Positions 48,390 to 56,813 of a stretch of 64,000 bases of DNA are shown in pieces. The position numbers were made by a program, and so were the translations under genes. This stretch comes from an uncultured Verrucomicrobiota bacterium. Lineage in GTDB: Bacteria; Verrucomicrobiota; Verrucomicrobiia; Opitutales; Opitutaceae. The stretch spans positions 1-64,000 of the forward strand of contig CAIUGM010000002.1 in NCBI GenBank assembly GCA_903898675.1, read 5' to 3'. Numbering within the stretch: position 1 is the first letter of the stretch; every line of letters begins with the position of its first letter. The notes below the pieces were generated by a model. That model had not been told where the DNA came from and did no database searches. It worked only from the letters and a program-made list of their open reading frames with translations.

Positions 48390-50363
48390 ATGAGCACACG
48401 CACCCTCCTCACCGCGCTCTTTGCCACGGCACTGACCATGCCGATACTGGCGCAAGCAGCTGACACCCCAACAACTGACCAGCAGCCTCCCGGCAGCGTG
48501 CCATCGGCGGCTCCAGTTGCCCCCGCCACGCCGCCTGTGGCAACCCTCCCCGCCACGGCTACGCCGGCCGTCACCCCTGACCAGCCTGTGCCCGCGGCCA
48601 CCCCCGCGGTGACAGTCGGGGGCTCGACCCCCACGGCGCCAGCAGTGACCCGGGACAAGGATACGCTCTCGGTCGATTTCCCCGACGAGGACATCAAGAC
48701 CATTCTGCGCAACGTGGCCGACCTTTTCGAACTCAACCTCGTGGTGCCGGATACCTTGACCGGCAAGACGTCCATCAAGCTGCGCGACGTCTCCTGGCGG
48801 CAGATTTTTCATGTGGTGCTTTCGCCCGTCGGCTACACCTACATTGAGGAAGGTAATATCATCAAGATCGTCAGCAACGAGCTGCTGCAACAGGAACCAG
48901 GCGCCACCGAGGTGTTCATCCTTAACAACGCCAAGGCAGCGGATATCAAGCCTACGATTGATGGGCTCGTTGATTCAGCCACCGGCGGCAAGATCGTGAT
49001 CGATGCCCGAAGCAATTCCCTCGTCATCACGGAGCGCCCGTCGCGCATGAGCCGGATTCGCAGCATTATTGACCAGCTGGACAAGGCTACGGACCAAGTG
49101 ATGATCGAGTCGAAGTTTGTTGAAGTGACCGACCGCGACATTCGCAATATCGGTGTCAACTGGGCGTCCCTGCAGGGCATGCAGTTTGGGGTCGGTGGCA
49201 TCAAGCAAACTTGGAACCACGGTGGCGGGCAGAGCTCGGGCGATAGCAATACCCTGACCTCTAACACCCAGAACGGATCGACCGGCACCACGAGTAACGG
49301 CACCACGACCACTAATGCCAACGGTACGACTGGCACCACGACCAGCGGCAACACCGGTGGCACCACCACCACCAACACCGGTGGTATCACCACCACCAGC
49401 ACGCAGAGCAACACCGGTTCGCAATTGGCCACCAATATCATCACCGGTCTGCCGCAGACTGTGCCGGTGGCATCGAACGGCGTGACCACCACCTCGGCCT
49501 CGCCTACCTCCCAGACCAACACCACGAGCGGTACGACCAACAATTCGACCAGTGGGACCAGCAGCACCACGAATACTTCCGTTACGGATGCGATCACGAA
49601 CGGCCTGACGAACACCGTCAGCAGTGCACTGCAATCCCTCACCGGCATCGTCAACAATCACGATACATCACGTCTCGCGACGGCAGTCTTTTCCGCCTCG
49701 GATTTTAACGTCATTGTTTCTGCGCTGAAAACGCAGAACAACACCAAGATCGTCTCGAATCCGACGATTGTGACCCTGAACAACACGGAAGGCCTGATCA
49801 AGATTGGCCAGGAATTCCCCGTGCCGAGCTACACGTACAACAGTGAGCGCGGATCGTTTGAGGTCTCGGGCTTCACGTACAAGCCCATTGGCATCATCCT
49901 GAAAGTCACTCCGCAGGTAAACGCGCGCGGCATCATCAAGCTCGCCCTGGAGCCCGAGGTCAGCCAGCAGAACGGCTCGACGTCGTTCGGCGGCGCCGGC
50001 GGCGCATCCATTCCGATTATCGCCACCCGTAGCGCCAAGACGCAGGTTTCGCTCAAGGATGGCTACACGATGGGCATCGGTGGCCTGATCACCGCCTCGC
50101 AGGACCATGGCGGCACCCAGGTGCCCGTCCTGGGCAGCATTCCCCTGCTCGGTCGCCTGTTCTCGTCCAAGAATGTGAACGATACGGCGACGAATCTGCT
50201 GATCTTTATCACGGCAAAGACGGTCAGTGCGGATGGCGCCTCCCCCGAAGAAGTGTTTGATCCTCGCGCCGTGCAGGCGGCCGGCATGACCCGGGAAGAC
50301 CTGCCCGGGGTTCGCGCGGCCAAGGGCACGGACCTTTATGCTCAGCCGGCCAAGAAGAAGTAA
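48390..50363 (+). CDS. Secretin (GspD/PilQ-family outer-membrane channel)
   Basis: The 657-residue product starts with a signal peptide (residues 1-26) and an AGGAA Shine-Dalgarno six bases before the ATG. A Pro/Ala/Thr linker precedes the N-domains: SVDFPDEDIKTILRNVADLF with ELNLVVPDTLTGKTSIKL, and a second with VFILNNAKAADIKPTIDGLV. The beta-barrel secretin core shows VSNPTIVTLNNTEGLIKIGQ, GIILKVTPQVN and VPVLGSIPLLGRLFSSKN. Residues about 275-405 are a Thr/Asn/Gly/Ser-rich low-complexity insert. It forms the outer-membrane pore of the pilus-like apparatus encoded upstream. No pilotin or motor ATPase gene is in the window. Confidence 0.92.
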   Translation: MSTRTLLTALFATALTMPILAQAADTPTTDQQPPGSVPSAAPVAPATPPVATLPATATPAVTPDQPVPAATPAVTVGGSTPTAPAVTRDKDTLSVDFPDEDIKTILRNVADLFELNLVVPDTLTGKTSIKLRDVSWRQIFHVVLSPVGYTYIEEGNIIKIVSNELLQQEPGATEVFILNNAKAADIKPTIDGLVDSATGGKIVIDARSNSLVITERPSRMSRIRSIIDQLDKATDQVMIESKFVEVTDRDIRNIGVNWASLQGMQFGVGGIKQTWNHGGGQSSGDSNTLTSNTQNGSTGTTSNGTTTTNANGTTGTTTSGNTGGTTTTNTGGITTTSTQSNTGSQLATNIITGLPQTVPVASNGVTTTSASPTSQTNTTSGTTNNSTSGTSSTTNTSVTDAITNGLTNTVSSALQSLTGIVNNHDTSRLATAVFSASDFNVIVSALKTQNNTKIVSNPTIVTLNNTEGLIKIGQEFPVPSYTYNSERGSFEVSGFTYKPIGIILKVTPQVNARGIIKLALEPEVSQQNGSTSFGGAGGASIPIIATRSAKTQVSLKDGYTMGIGGLITASQDHGGTQVPVLGSIPLLGRLFSSKNVNDTATNLLIFITAKTVSADGASPEEVFDPRAVQAAGMTREDLPGVRAAKGTDLYAQPAKKK

Positions 50364-50386
50364 GCTTGGCTGAACATTTGTTTCCA

Positions 50387-50417
50387 GGCCGGCGGATTTA
50401 TTCCGCCGGCCTTTTTT
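50387..50417 (+). terminator. Rho-independent terminator of the pilus/secretin operon
   Basis: GGCCGGCGG (50387-50395), loop ATTTATT, CCGCCGGCC (50403-50411), then TTTTTT. Confidence 0.85.
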
Positions 50418-50505
50418 ATGCGAAGTCCGGGGGCGGGCCTACGGTGCCCCGGATCAAAAAGTATTTGTTAGCCATTTTGACCAACGCGCCTAGGTTTCCC
50501 GACTG

Positions 50506-51546
50506 ATGGCCGGCCTCGCGAATCCCCCCATTGTTTCCAAACAGCCGCACGACTTCGGTGAGCTCTTCCACCGGGTTAAGCCGCAAATGGCGGCGCTTGA
50601 TGTTTTCATGCGGAGCCAGGTGGAGTGCTTTGAGCCCGAGATCCGGGAGATGGCGGCTTACTGTCTCGACACAACCGGCAAGCGGCTGCGTCCGACCATG
50701 GTGTTTATTAGCGGCTGGCAGGGCGACGGGGTGGTGTCGGGCGACCTGGTCCGTGCCGCGGGGGTCGTGGAAATGGTGCATCTCGCCACACTGGTGCATG
50801 ACGACATCATGGATCAGGCTGAGATCCGGCGCAATCGCCGCACGGCGGCGCGCGAGTTTGGGCCCGACGCGGCCGTGCTGCTGGGCGATGCGCTTTTTTC
50901 CCAGGCTTTGCATGTCGCGGCCCAGTTTCCCACTACGGAAGTCTGCCGGCTGGTTGCGGAATCCACCCGCAAGGTTTGCTCCGGTGAAATCATGCAGACC
51001 CTGCGTCGACGCGACAGTAACATCTCACTCGCGGAGTACCGCCGCATGATCGATCTCAAGACGGCGGAGCTTTTCCGGGTCTCATGTTTCCTGGGCGCCC
51101 GGCTTTCGGGGCACGCGGCAGGGTTTGCCGCAGCCGCCGACAGTTTCGGCCAGCGCCTGGGTATCGCGTATCAGATTTATGACGACTTGGTGGACTTTGT
51201 CGGGGAAGAAGAACGCATTGGGAAAACACTCGGGACTGATCTGGCCACGGGTAAACTTACGCTGCCTCTGATGCTGCTGCTGGAGCAGGTTTCCGCGGAT
51301 GAGCGCGCCGATATCGTCGCGGCGGTGCGTGGCGGACAACCACTGGGCTTGGCGGCGAGCAAGCGACGCATGGCCGAACTGGGTATCGCCGCCGGGGTGG
51401 TGCGGGCGATTGACGAGGAGCTGGCTGCGGCCAACCAGGCGCTCGAGCCCTATGGCAGCCTGCCGCCCGTGCCGCTCATGCTCCAGTTAGGCACCATGCT
51501 TAAAATGCAGGTTGCGGCACTGCCGGCGGGTGTGGCCGCCGGATAA
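50506..51546 (+). CDS. Polyprenyl diphosphate synthase (long-chain, IspB type)
   Basis: The 346-residue product has the trans-prenyltransferase signatures: GKRLRPTMVFISGWQGD, the first Asp-rich motif in LVHDDIMDQAEIRRNRRTA (DDxxD) and the second in AYQIYDDLVDFVGEEERIGK. ADSFGQRLGIAYQ and GTDLATGKLTLPLMLLLE complete the pattern. It should elongate farnesyl or geranylgeranyl diphosphate to the side chain of menaquinone or ubiquinone, or another long isoprenoid. Length is normal. A terminator separates it from the secretin operon. Confidence 0.9.
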   Translation: MAGLANPPIVSKQPHDFGELFHRVKPQMAALDVFMRSQVECFEPEIREMAAYCLDTTGKRLRPTMVFISGWQGDGVVSGDLVRAAGVVEMVHLATLVHDDIMDQAEIRRNRRTAAREFGPDAAVLLGDALFSQALHVAAQFPTTEVCRLVAESTRKVCSGEIMQTLRRRDSNISLAEYRRMIDLKTAELFRVSCFLGARLSGHAAGFAAAADSFGQRLGIAYQIYDDLVDFVGEEERIGKTLGTDLATGKLTLPLMLLLEQVSADERADIVAAVRGGQPLGLAASKRRMAELGIAAGVVRAIDEELAAANQALEPYGSLPPVPLMLQLGTMLKMQVAALPAGVAAG

Positions 51547-51594
51547 TTTTCGTTTGCTAGGCTCAAACCTTACTGCAACCTGTCACTTTGTCCG

Positions 51595-52227
51595 ATGAAT
51601 CTGTCCAAGGTGTTTACCAAGGCCATCATCACCTCTCCCGAGCGGCAGCAGGAGGCGGATGTCGACTTATCTATCGTCAAGAAGGTGCAGGCTGGGGACG
51701 TCGCGGCCTTTGATCAACTCATCCGAAAGTACCGGGAAAGAGTCTTTGGGGTTGTTTACAACCTGACATCGAATCGTGAGGACGCCTCTGACCTGACCCA
51801 GGATGCCTTCATCAAGGCGTTTCAGTCGATTAACCGGTTTCAGGGGCATTGTTCGTTTTTCACCTGGCTCTACAAGATAGCGGTTAACACAACCCTAAGT
51901 CATCTCCGCAAGAATCGTTTGCGCAGTTTCTTTAGCTTGGAAAAGCTTCATGAGGATGGGACGAATGCCCAAATTCTTGAGCAATTGACGGATAAGAGGG
52001 GCGCTGATCGCGATACCTACCTGAAAGAGCTTCAGGAAAAATTGAACGAAGCACTGCAAAAATTGTCTATCCCACACCGAACAGTGATCACTCTTTTTGA
52101 AATAGACGGTCTTAGCCATTCCGAGATTGCCGAAGTCATGGGCTGCTCTGAAGGCACTGTTCGTTCCCGCCTCCACTACGCCAAGCAGTTCCTGCAGGGT
52201 GAAATGGGCAAGTATCTCAGTTCATAA
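51595..52227 (+). CDS. RNA polymerase ECF sigma factor (RpoE-like)
   Basis: The 210-residue product has sigma region 2 (FDQLIRKYRERVFGVVYNLT; DLTQDAFIKAFQSINRFQG; FFTWLYKIAVNTTLSHLRKN) and region 4 (LQKLSIPHRTVITLFEIDGL; HSEIAEVMGCSEGTVRSRLH). A 30-residue N-terminal extension precedes region 2. It should direct transcription in response to an envelope or other stress signal. The next gene starts eight bases after its stop and encodes a membrane protein, the classical sigma/anti-sigma arrangement. Confidence 0.92.
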   Translation: MNLSKVFTKAIITSPERQQEADVDLSIVKKVQAGDVAAFDQLIRKYRERVFGVVYNLTSNREDASDLTQDAFIKAFQSINRFQGHCSFFTWLYKIAVNTTLSHLRKNRLRSFFSLEKLHEDGTNAQILEQLTDKRGADRDTYLKELQEKLNEALQKLSIPHRTVITLFEIDGLSHSEIAEVMGCSEGTVRSRLHYAKQFLQGEMGKYLSS

Positions 52228-52234
52228 CCGCCCT

Positions 52235-53035
52235 ATGCCCAATTCCGATCATCGCACCAAGGTAACCATTGAGGATCTGCTGCACCTCAAGCGCTCTGAG
52301 CGTCCCGATGCTGAATTTTGGTCCAATTTCGACCGGGAGTTGCGCCAGAAACAATTGTCCGCGCTCCTCGAAAAGCGCCCTTGGTGGCAGAGCATGCCGC
52401 AACTCCTGGCGCGGCGGGCTTACCTGCCGATTGGCGCCACGGCGGTCCTGGCCTTCACCTTGGTCTCGGTTAAATATTATTCCCCCCTGCAGGTTGTCCA
52501 GGTGGACGGACCTGCATCGGCCTCGACGCTCAATCGGTCGGGCGGCCCGGCTGCCCGTCAGGCTGTCTCGCCTGTCAGTTCACCGCTGGTCAATCGCGAG
52601 GACCTGCCGGCTCCGACCCTTGATGGTCGCGCCGCGTTGGTGGTCCGGAATGAGCCGGCGGCATCTGTGGGTTTGACCCCGGTGGCTTCGTCCCCAGTCG
52701 ACTCTCCGTCCGCCCGTTCCATCGCGGCAAACTTGGCGCACTTGGAGCAGTCCGAGCCCGAGCTGGTCAACGCCGTGCTGGGTAATCGCCTGAGTGCGCC
52801 GCCACGTGCCGTAGCGGCCGCCGGCCCGACCACGGAACTTGCCTCGCTTTCGGCCAATAGTTCCAAGCGCAGCCGCTTGCTGGCCCACTACAATGACCGG
52901 CAGTCGGCCAATCCCGAGCCTACGGCGACGGATGCCGTGCGTGAGCGCATTGCCCGGCGCCTGGCCGATACGGACTACACCGAGCGTTTCAGCCGCATCG
53001 GGCTCAAGGGCGATCAGGTCTCGCTCAAGTTCTAG
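52235..53035 (+). CDS. Single-pass membrane protein, probable anti-sigma partner
   Basis: ATG at 52235 (MPNSDHRTKVTIEDLL) gives 266 residues. A short cytoplasmic N-terminus of about 60 residues (LLHLKRSERPDAEFWSNFDR) precedes one TM helix (RAYLPIGATAVLAFTLVSVK). A long, Ala/Pro/Ser-rich periplasmic tail of low complexity follows, ending in a more ordered segment (RIARRLADTDYTERFSRIGL). No zinc-binding anti-sigma HxxxCxxC motif is present. The anti-sigma role rests on topology and its position right after the ECF sigma gene. Confidence 0.5.
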   Translation: MPNSDHRTKVTIEDLLHLKRSERPDAEFWSNFDRELRQKQLSALLEKRPWWQSMPQLLARRAYLPIGATAVLAFTLVSVKYYSPLQVVQVDGPASASTLNRSGGPAARQAVSPVSSPLVNREDLPAPTLDGRAALVVRNEPAASVGLTPVASSPVDSPSARSIAANLAHLEQSEPELVNAVLGNRLSAPPRAVAAAGPTTELASLSANSSKRSRLLAHYNDRQSANPEPTATDAVRERIARRLADTDYTERFSRIGLKGDQVSLKF

Positions 53036-53059
53036 TCTTACCGCCCGTGCGAAAATCAG

Positions 53060-53085
53060 CCCCGCCACAACCGGCGGGGTTTTTT
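53060..53085 (+). terminator. Rho-independent terminator of the sigma-factor unit
   Basis: CCCCGCC (53060-53066), loop ACAACC, GGCGGGG (53073-53079), then TTTTTT. It separates this unit from the convergent fumarase gene. Confidence 0.8.
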
Positions 53086-53105
53086 GTTGCCGGCGTCATT
53101 CCACC

Positions 53106-54746
53106 TCACTTCTCCGGCACGCAGATCCCGCACATGTTGACGAAGAAATCCGTGCCCTTGTCGTCGATCAGGATAAAGGCCGGGAAATCCTTCACCTCGA
53201 TTTTCCACACCGCCTCCATGCCGAGCTCCGGGTAGTCCAGGACCTCGACCTTGGTGATATTGTCCTGGGCGAGGATGGCGGCCGGTCCGCCGATGCTGCC
53301 AAGATAAAATCCCCCGTGTTTCTTGCAGGCATCGGTCACGGCTTTGCCCCGGTTGCCCTTGGCGAGCATGATCATCGACCCACCGTGTGATTGGAAAAGA
53401 TCCACATAGCTGTCCATTCGCCCGGCGGTGGTCGGGCCGAAGGAACCCGAAGCGTAACCGGTCGGGGTCTTGGCTGGTCCCGCATAATACACCGGATGCT
53501 GTTTGAGGTAGTCGGGCAGGCCCTGACCCGCATCCAGCCGCTCCTTCAGCTTGGCGTGGGCGCTGTCGCGGGCGACGATCATCGTGCCGGTCAGCGAAAC
53601 CCGCGTGGTAACCGGGTATTTTGAGAGCTCGGCGAGGATGTCCTTCATGGGCCGGTTCAGGTCGATCCGGACGAAATTCTCATCCTTGAATGCGCGCATT
53701 TCCGGGGGGATGAAGCGGCCGGGATTGGGTTCCATCTTCTCCAGGAAAATTCCGTCCCTGGTGATCTTCGCCTTGATGTTACGGTCGGCACTGCACGATA
53801 CGCCCATGCCGACGGGGCAGCTGGCCCCGTGCCGGGGCAGGCGGATCACCCGCACGTCGAGCGCGAAATACTTCCCGCCGAACTGGGCGCCCACGCCGCT
53901 TTGCTGGGCGAGCTTCAGGACGCTGGCCTCGAGCTCGAGGTCGCGGAAGGCCCGGCCGTGCTCGTTGCCACTGGTCGGCAGGTGGTCGAGGTATTTCGTG
54001 GTGCCGAGCTTCAGGGTCTTCATGCACATCTCCGCGCTCGTTCCGCCGATGACAAACACCAGGTGGTAGGGCGGGCACGCCGAGGTGCCGAGCAACGGCA
54101 TCTTCTCGGTGAAGAATTTCTCCAGGCTTTTCGGGTTGAGCAGCGCCTTCGTCTCCTGGAAAAGGAAAAGCTTGTTGGCCGATCCGCCGCCCTTGGCGAC
54201 AAACAGAAAATCATAGCTCGCGCCCTCGGTCGCGAGCAGATCGATCTGCGCCGGCAGGTTGGTGCCGGTGTTGACCTCCTGGTACATCGTCAGCGGTGCC
54301 ACCTGCGAGTAGCGGAGATTCTCCCTCGTGTAACACTCATAGACGCCTTTCGCCAGCTGTTCGGCGTCGTTGCCGCCGGTCCAGACCTGCTGGCCCTTCT
54401 TGGCGAAAACCCCCGAGGTGCCGGTGTCCTGGCACATGGGCAAAATGCCGCGGGCCGCGATCTCGGCGTTCTTCAGCAGGGTGAGGGCGACGTAGCGGTC
54501 ATTGGCCGAGGCCGCCGGATCCGTCAAAATGCCCGCGACCTGCGCCAGGTGCTTCGGGCGCAGGAAGAAATTCGTGTCATGAAACGCCTCGCGGGCGAGG
54601 TAGGTCAGGGCCTCGGGCGCAACTTTCAGGATCTCCCGGCCTTCGAACTGCGCGGTGGACACGCCGTCCTTTGAAAGCAGGCGGTATTCGGTGTCATCAG
54701 CACCGAGGGACAGGGGATCTTGGTAGACAAAAGGCGGGGTCGACAT
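53106..54746 (-). CDS. Class I (iron-sulfur) fumarate hydratase
   Basis: The 546-residue product matches FumA/FumB-type fumarase, which interconverts fumarate and malate in the TCA cycle with a [4Fe-4S] cluster. Candidate cluster cysteines are in [10 protein letters not shown] (about residue 103), [13 protein letters not shown] and [16 protein letters not shown]. The C-terminal beta domain begins about residue 365 ([20 protein letters not shown]), with [20 protein letters not shown] and [10 protein letters not shown]-type ending ([12 protein letters not shown]). N- and C-terminal halves are fused, as in bacteria, rather than split. It lies downstream of kdsD on the same strand, 103 bases apart. 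Confidence 0.92.
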   Translation of the reverse strand: MSTPPFVYQDPLSLGADDTEYRLLSKDGVSTAQFEGREILKVAPEALTYLAREAFHDTNFFLRPKHLAQVAGILTDPAASANDRYVALTLLKNAEIAARGILPMCQDTGTSGVFAKKGQQVWTGGNDAEQLAKGVYECYTRENLRYSQVAPLTMYQEVNTGTNLPAQIDLLATEGASYDFLFVAKGGGSANKLFLFQETKALLNPKSLEKFFTEKMPLLGTSACPPYHLVFVIGGTSAEMCMKTLKLGTTKYLDHLPTSGNEHGRAFRDLELEASVLKLAQQSGVGAQFGGKYFALDVRVIRLPRHGASCPVGMGVSCSADRNIKAKITRDGIFLEKMEPNPGRFIPPEMRAFKDENFVRIDLNRPMKDILAELSKYPVTTRVSLTGTMIVARDSAHAKLKERLDAGQGLPDYLKQHPVYYAGPAKTPTGYASGSFGPTTAGRMDSYVDLFQSHGGSMIMLAKGNRGKAVTDACKKHGGFYLGSIGGPAAILAQDNITKVEVLDYPELGMEAVWKIEVKDFPAFILIDDKGTDFFVNMCGICVPEK

Positions 54747-54849
54747 GGGGTTTTATTGTATGTCTGACCAGTACGCGGAAAGCAACGCGGCTGCAACTGC
54801 CGGCTCCACCTATTACTCCTTGCCGCGGGACTATAACCCCGGCTTTCGC

Positions 54850-55842
54850 CTACAGGATCTTCAGCTTCGGCAGATCCTGCACGTCGATGTACCCGACGGG
54901 CTTGCCCGCGGCGTCCAGTGCCATGAGGTCCGAGATCTTGTATTGCTGGAAAACCTTCAACGCCTCCACGGCCAGGACCTCGACCGGGATGCTCCGCGGA
55001 TTGCGGGTCATGAAGCGCGCGACCGACTGTTGCAGGAAATCGGCCTCGCCACTCAACGCGCTGCGCCGGAAATCGCCGTCGGTGAAAATACCGGTCATCA
55101 GTCCCCGGGCATCCACCAGGGCCACCGCCCCGGCCTTGGCCTTGGTCATGGCGAAGATCGCCTCCTGCACCGTTGTGCCGGCCTCGGCGAGCACCGGGCA
55201 GGCGTCGCCGGTGCGCATGATGTCTTTGACGCGCAACAGCAGGGTCATGCCCAGGGTGCCGGCGGGGTGATACCGGGCAAAATCCTCCCGCGTGAGGCCG
55301 CGGCTCTCGAGCAACACCATCGCGAGCGCATCGCCGAGCGCCAGGGCCGCGGTCGTGCTCGCCGTGGGTGCGAGCGCCAGGGGGCACGCTTCGCGCGGGG
55401 CGGAATAGACCAGCCGGTAATTGGCACCACGCGCCAGCTCGCTGCCCGGTGCGCCAGTGAGGGCCACGGTTTTCAGCGCAAACTTTTCAAACAAGGGCAG
55501 CAGTCGCAGCATTTCCGCGGTGGAACCGCTGTTGCTCAGCAGAATGGCGAGGTCGCCCGCCGCGCAGAGTCCCAGGTCGCCGTGCAGGGCCTGGGTGGGA
55601 TCGAGGAAGCATGAGGGCACGCCGATGCTGTTGAGGGTGCCGGTGAGCTTTTCCGCGATATGCGCGTTCTTGCCGACTCCGGAGAAAATGACCTTGTGGC
55701 CGGTCTGGACCGCGGTTTCCACCGCGCGAACCACCGCGACAAAATCCCCGTTCAGGATCCCGGCCGTGGCGTCCAGCGCCTCCCGCTCGATGGTGAGACA
55801 GTTGCGGGCTTGGGCGAGGATGGTCTTGTCGTCGAGCGGCAT
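54850..55842 (-). CDS. kdsD: Arabinose-5-phosphate isomerase (KpsF/GutQ family)
   Basis: The 330-residue product has a SIS domain (VIFSGVGKNAHIAEKLTGTL; DLAILLSNSGSTAEMLRLLP; ALTGAPGSELARGANY) with ALTASTTAALALGDALAMVL-like residues closing it. Two CBS repeats follow (VKDIMRTGDACPVLAEAGTT; VARFMTRNPRSIPVEVLAVE). The enzyme converts ribulose-5-phosphate to arabinose-5-phosphate, the first step of KDO synthesis for lipopolysaccharide. That fits an outer-membrane organism. It is divergent from the LysM lipoprotein gene, 72 bases away. Confidence 0.92.
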   Translation of the reverse strand: MPLDDKTILAQARNCLTIEREALDATAGILNGDFVAVVRAVETAVQTGHKVIFSGVGKNAHIAEKLTGTLNSIGVPSCFLDPTQALHGDLGLCAAGDLAILLSNSGSTAEMLRLLPLFEKFALKTVALTGAPGSELARGANYRLVYSAPREACPLALAPTASTTAALALGDALAMVLLESRGLTREDFARYHPAGTLGMTLLLRVKDIMRTGDACPVLAEAGTTVQEAIFAMTKAKAGAVALVDARGLMTGIFTDGDFRRSALSGEADFLQQSVARFMTRNPRSIPVEVLAVEALKVFQQYKISDLMALDAAGKPVGYIDVQDLPKLKIL

Positions 55843-55914
55843 CTAAAACTTGTATTGGGGGAACGCTGGCGCAAACCTACCGGTCGTTTATCTCCGTTCA
55901 ATTCATTTCCGTCC

Positions 55915-56805
55915 GTGCCGCGCTTCGTGAACTCCTGTTTCCGCCTGCTGCTCCCCCTGCTGGGTGGGCTGGCCTTCTGGCTGGCCGGCTGTTCGGACAA
56001 TGACCGGCTTTCCTACGCCACCGAGCAGGACGAGCCCAATTACCGCGAGGGTGAGTCGCTGCTCAAGACCGGCCGGAAGCAGGAGGCGCTGACCGCTTTT
56101 CTCAAGGTCATCACCAAGCGCGGCGACGACGCGCCGGAATCGCACCTCGAGGTCGGATTGCTTTACCTGCAGCACATCAACGACCCGCTCTCCGCCATCT
56201 ATCACTTCCGCAAGTACCTCGCCCTGCGCCCCAACAGTCCGCAGGCGCCGCTCGTCCGCCAGCGCATCGATGCCGCCACGCGCGAGTTCGCGCGCACCCT
56301 GCCTGCACAACCGATGGAAAACCAGCTGCAACGGGTCGATCTCGTCGCCGCCTTGGACCGGTTGAAGCAGGAAAACGATTCACTCAAGCAACAGCTGGCC
56401 GATGCGAAGGCCGGCCGGAACAATCCCGGCCCGACTTCTGACGACGCGGATTCGACGGCCCCGTCTTCCGCTCCCGCCGGGCTGAATTTTTCGGTCGATA
56501 CCATTCCGACCGTGCGGACGCGTCCGGTCGCGGGCTCCGCGGCCCGCCCGGCGGCCAGTATCCCGGCACCCGCACCCACGCGCCCGGCGGTAGCGGCCAC
56601 AACGCCGCAGCCGACACAGACGGCCGCACCGGCCCGGGCTGGCGCCGGGCGGAAATATGTCGTCAAACCCGGCGACACGCTCTCCAAGATCGCCCAGCAG
56701 GTGTACAGCAACCGCGGCAAATGGCATGATATCTACGCGGCCAATCGCACCGTGATGAAGAGCGAGACCGACCTGAAGGTCGGCATGGAGTTGAAGATCC
56801 CGTGA
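55915..56805 (+). CDS. LysM-domain lipoprotein with TPR-like region
   Basis: No ATG fits. GTG at 55915 (VPRFVNSCFRLLLP) is chosen because it leads into a lipoprotein signal ending in the lipobox LAGC (Cys at residue 26); 296 residues. Residues 45-105 look TPR-like (EGESLLKTGRKQEALTAFLK; SHLEVGLLYLQHINDPLSAI). A short coiled coil (about 145-160) and a Pro/Ala-rich linker follow. The C-terminal LysM domain (KYVVKPGDTLSKIAQQVYSN, then RGKWHDIYAANRTVM) should bind peptidoglycan. It is probably an outer-membrane- or periplasm-anchored cell-wall protein. Confidence 0.8.
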   Translation: MPRFVNSCFRLLLPLLGGLAFWLAGCSDNDRLSYATEQDEPNYREGESLLKTGRKQEALTAFLKVITKRGDDAPESHLEVGLLYLQHINDPLSAIYHFRKYLALRPNSPQAPLVRQRIDAATREFARTLPAQPMENQLQRVDLVAALDRLKQENDSLKQQLADAKAGRNNPGPTSDDADSTAPSSAPAGLNFSVDTIPTVRTRPVAGSAARPAASIPAPAPTRPAVAATTPQPTQTAAPARAGAGRKYVVKPGDTLSKIAQQVYSNRGKWHDIYAANRTVMKSETDLKVGMELKIP

Positions 56806-56813
56806 GGCGCCGC

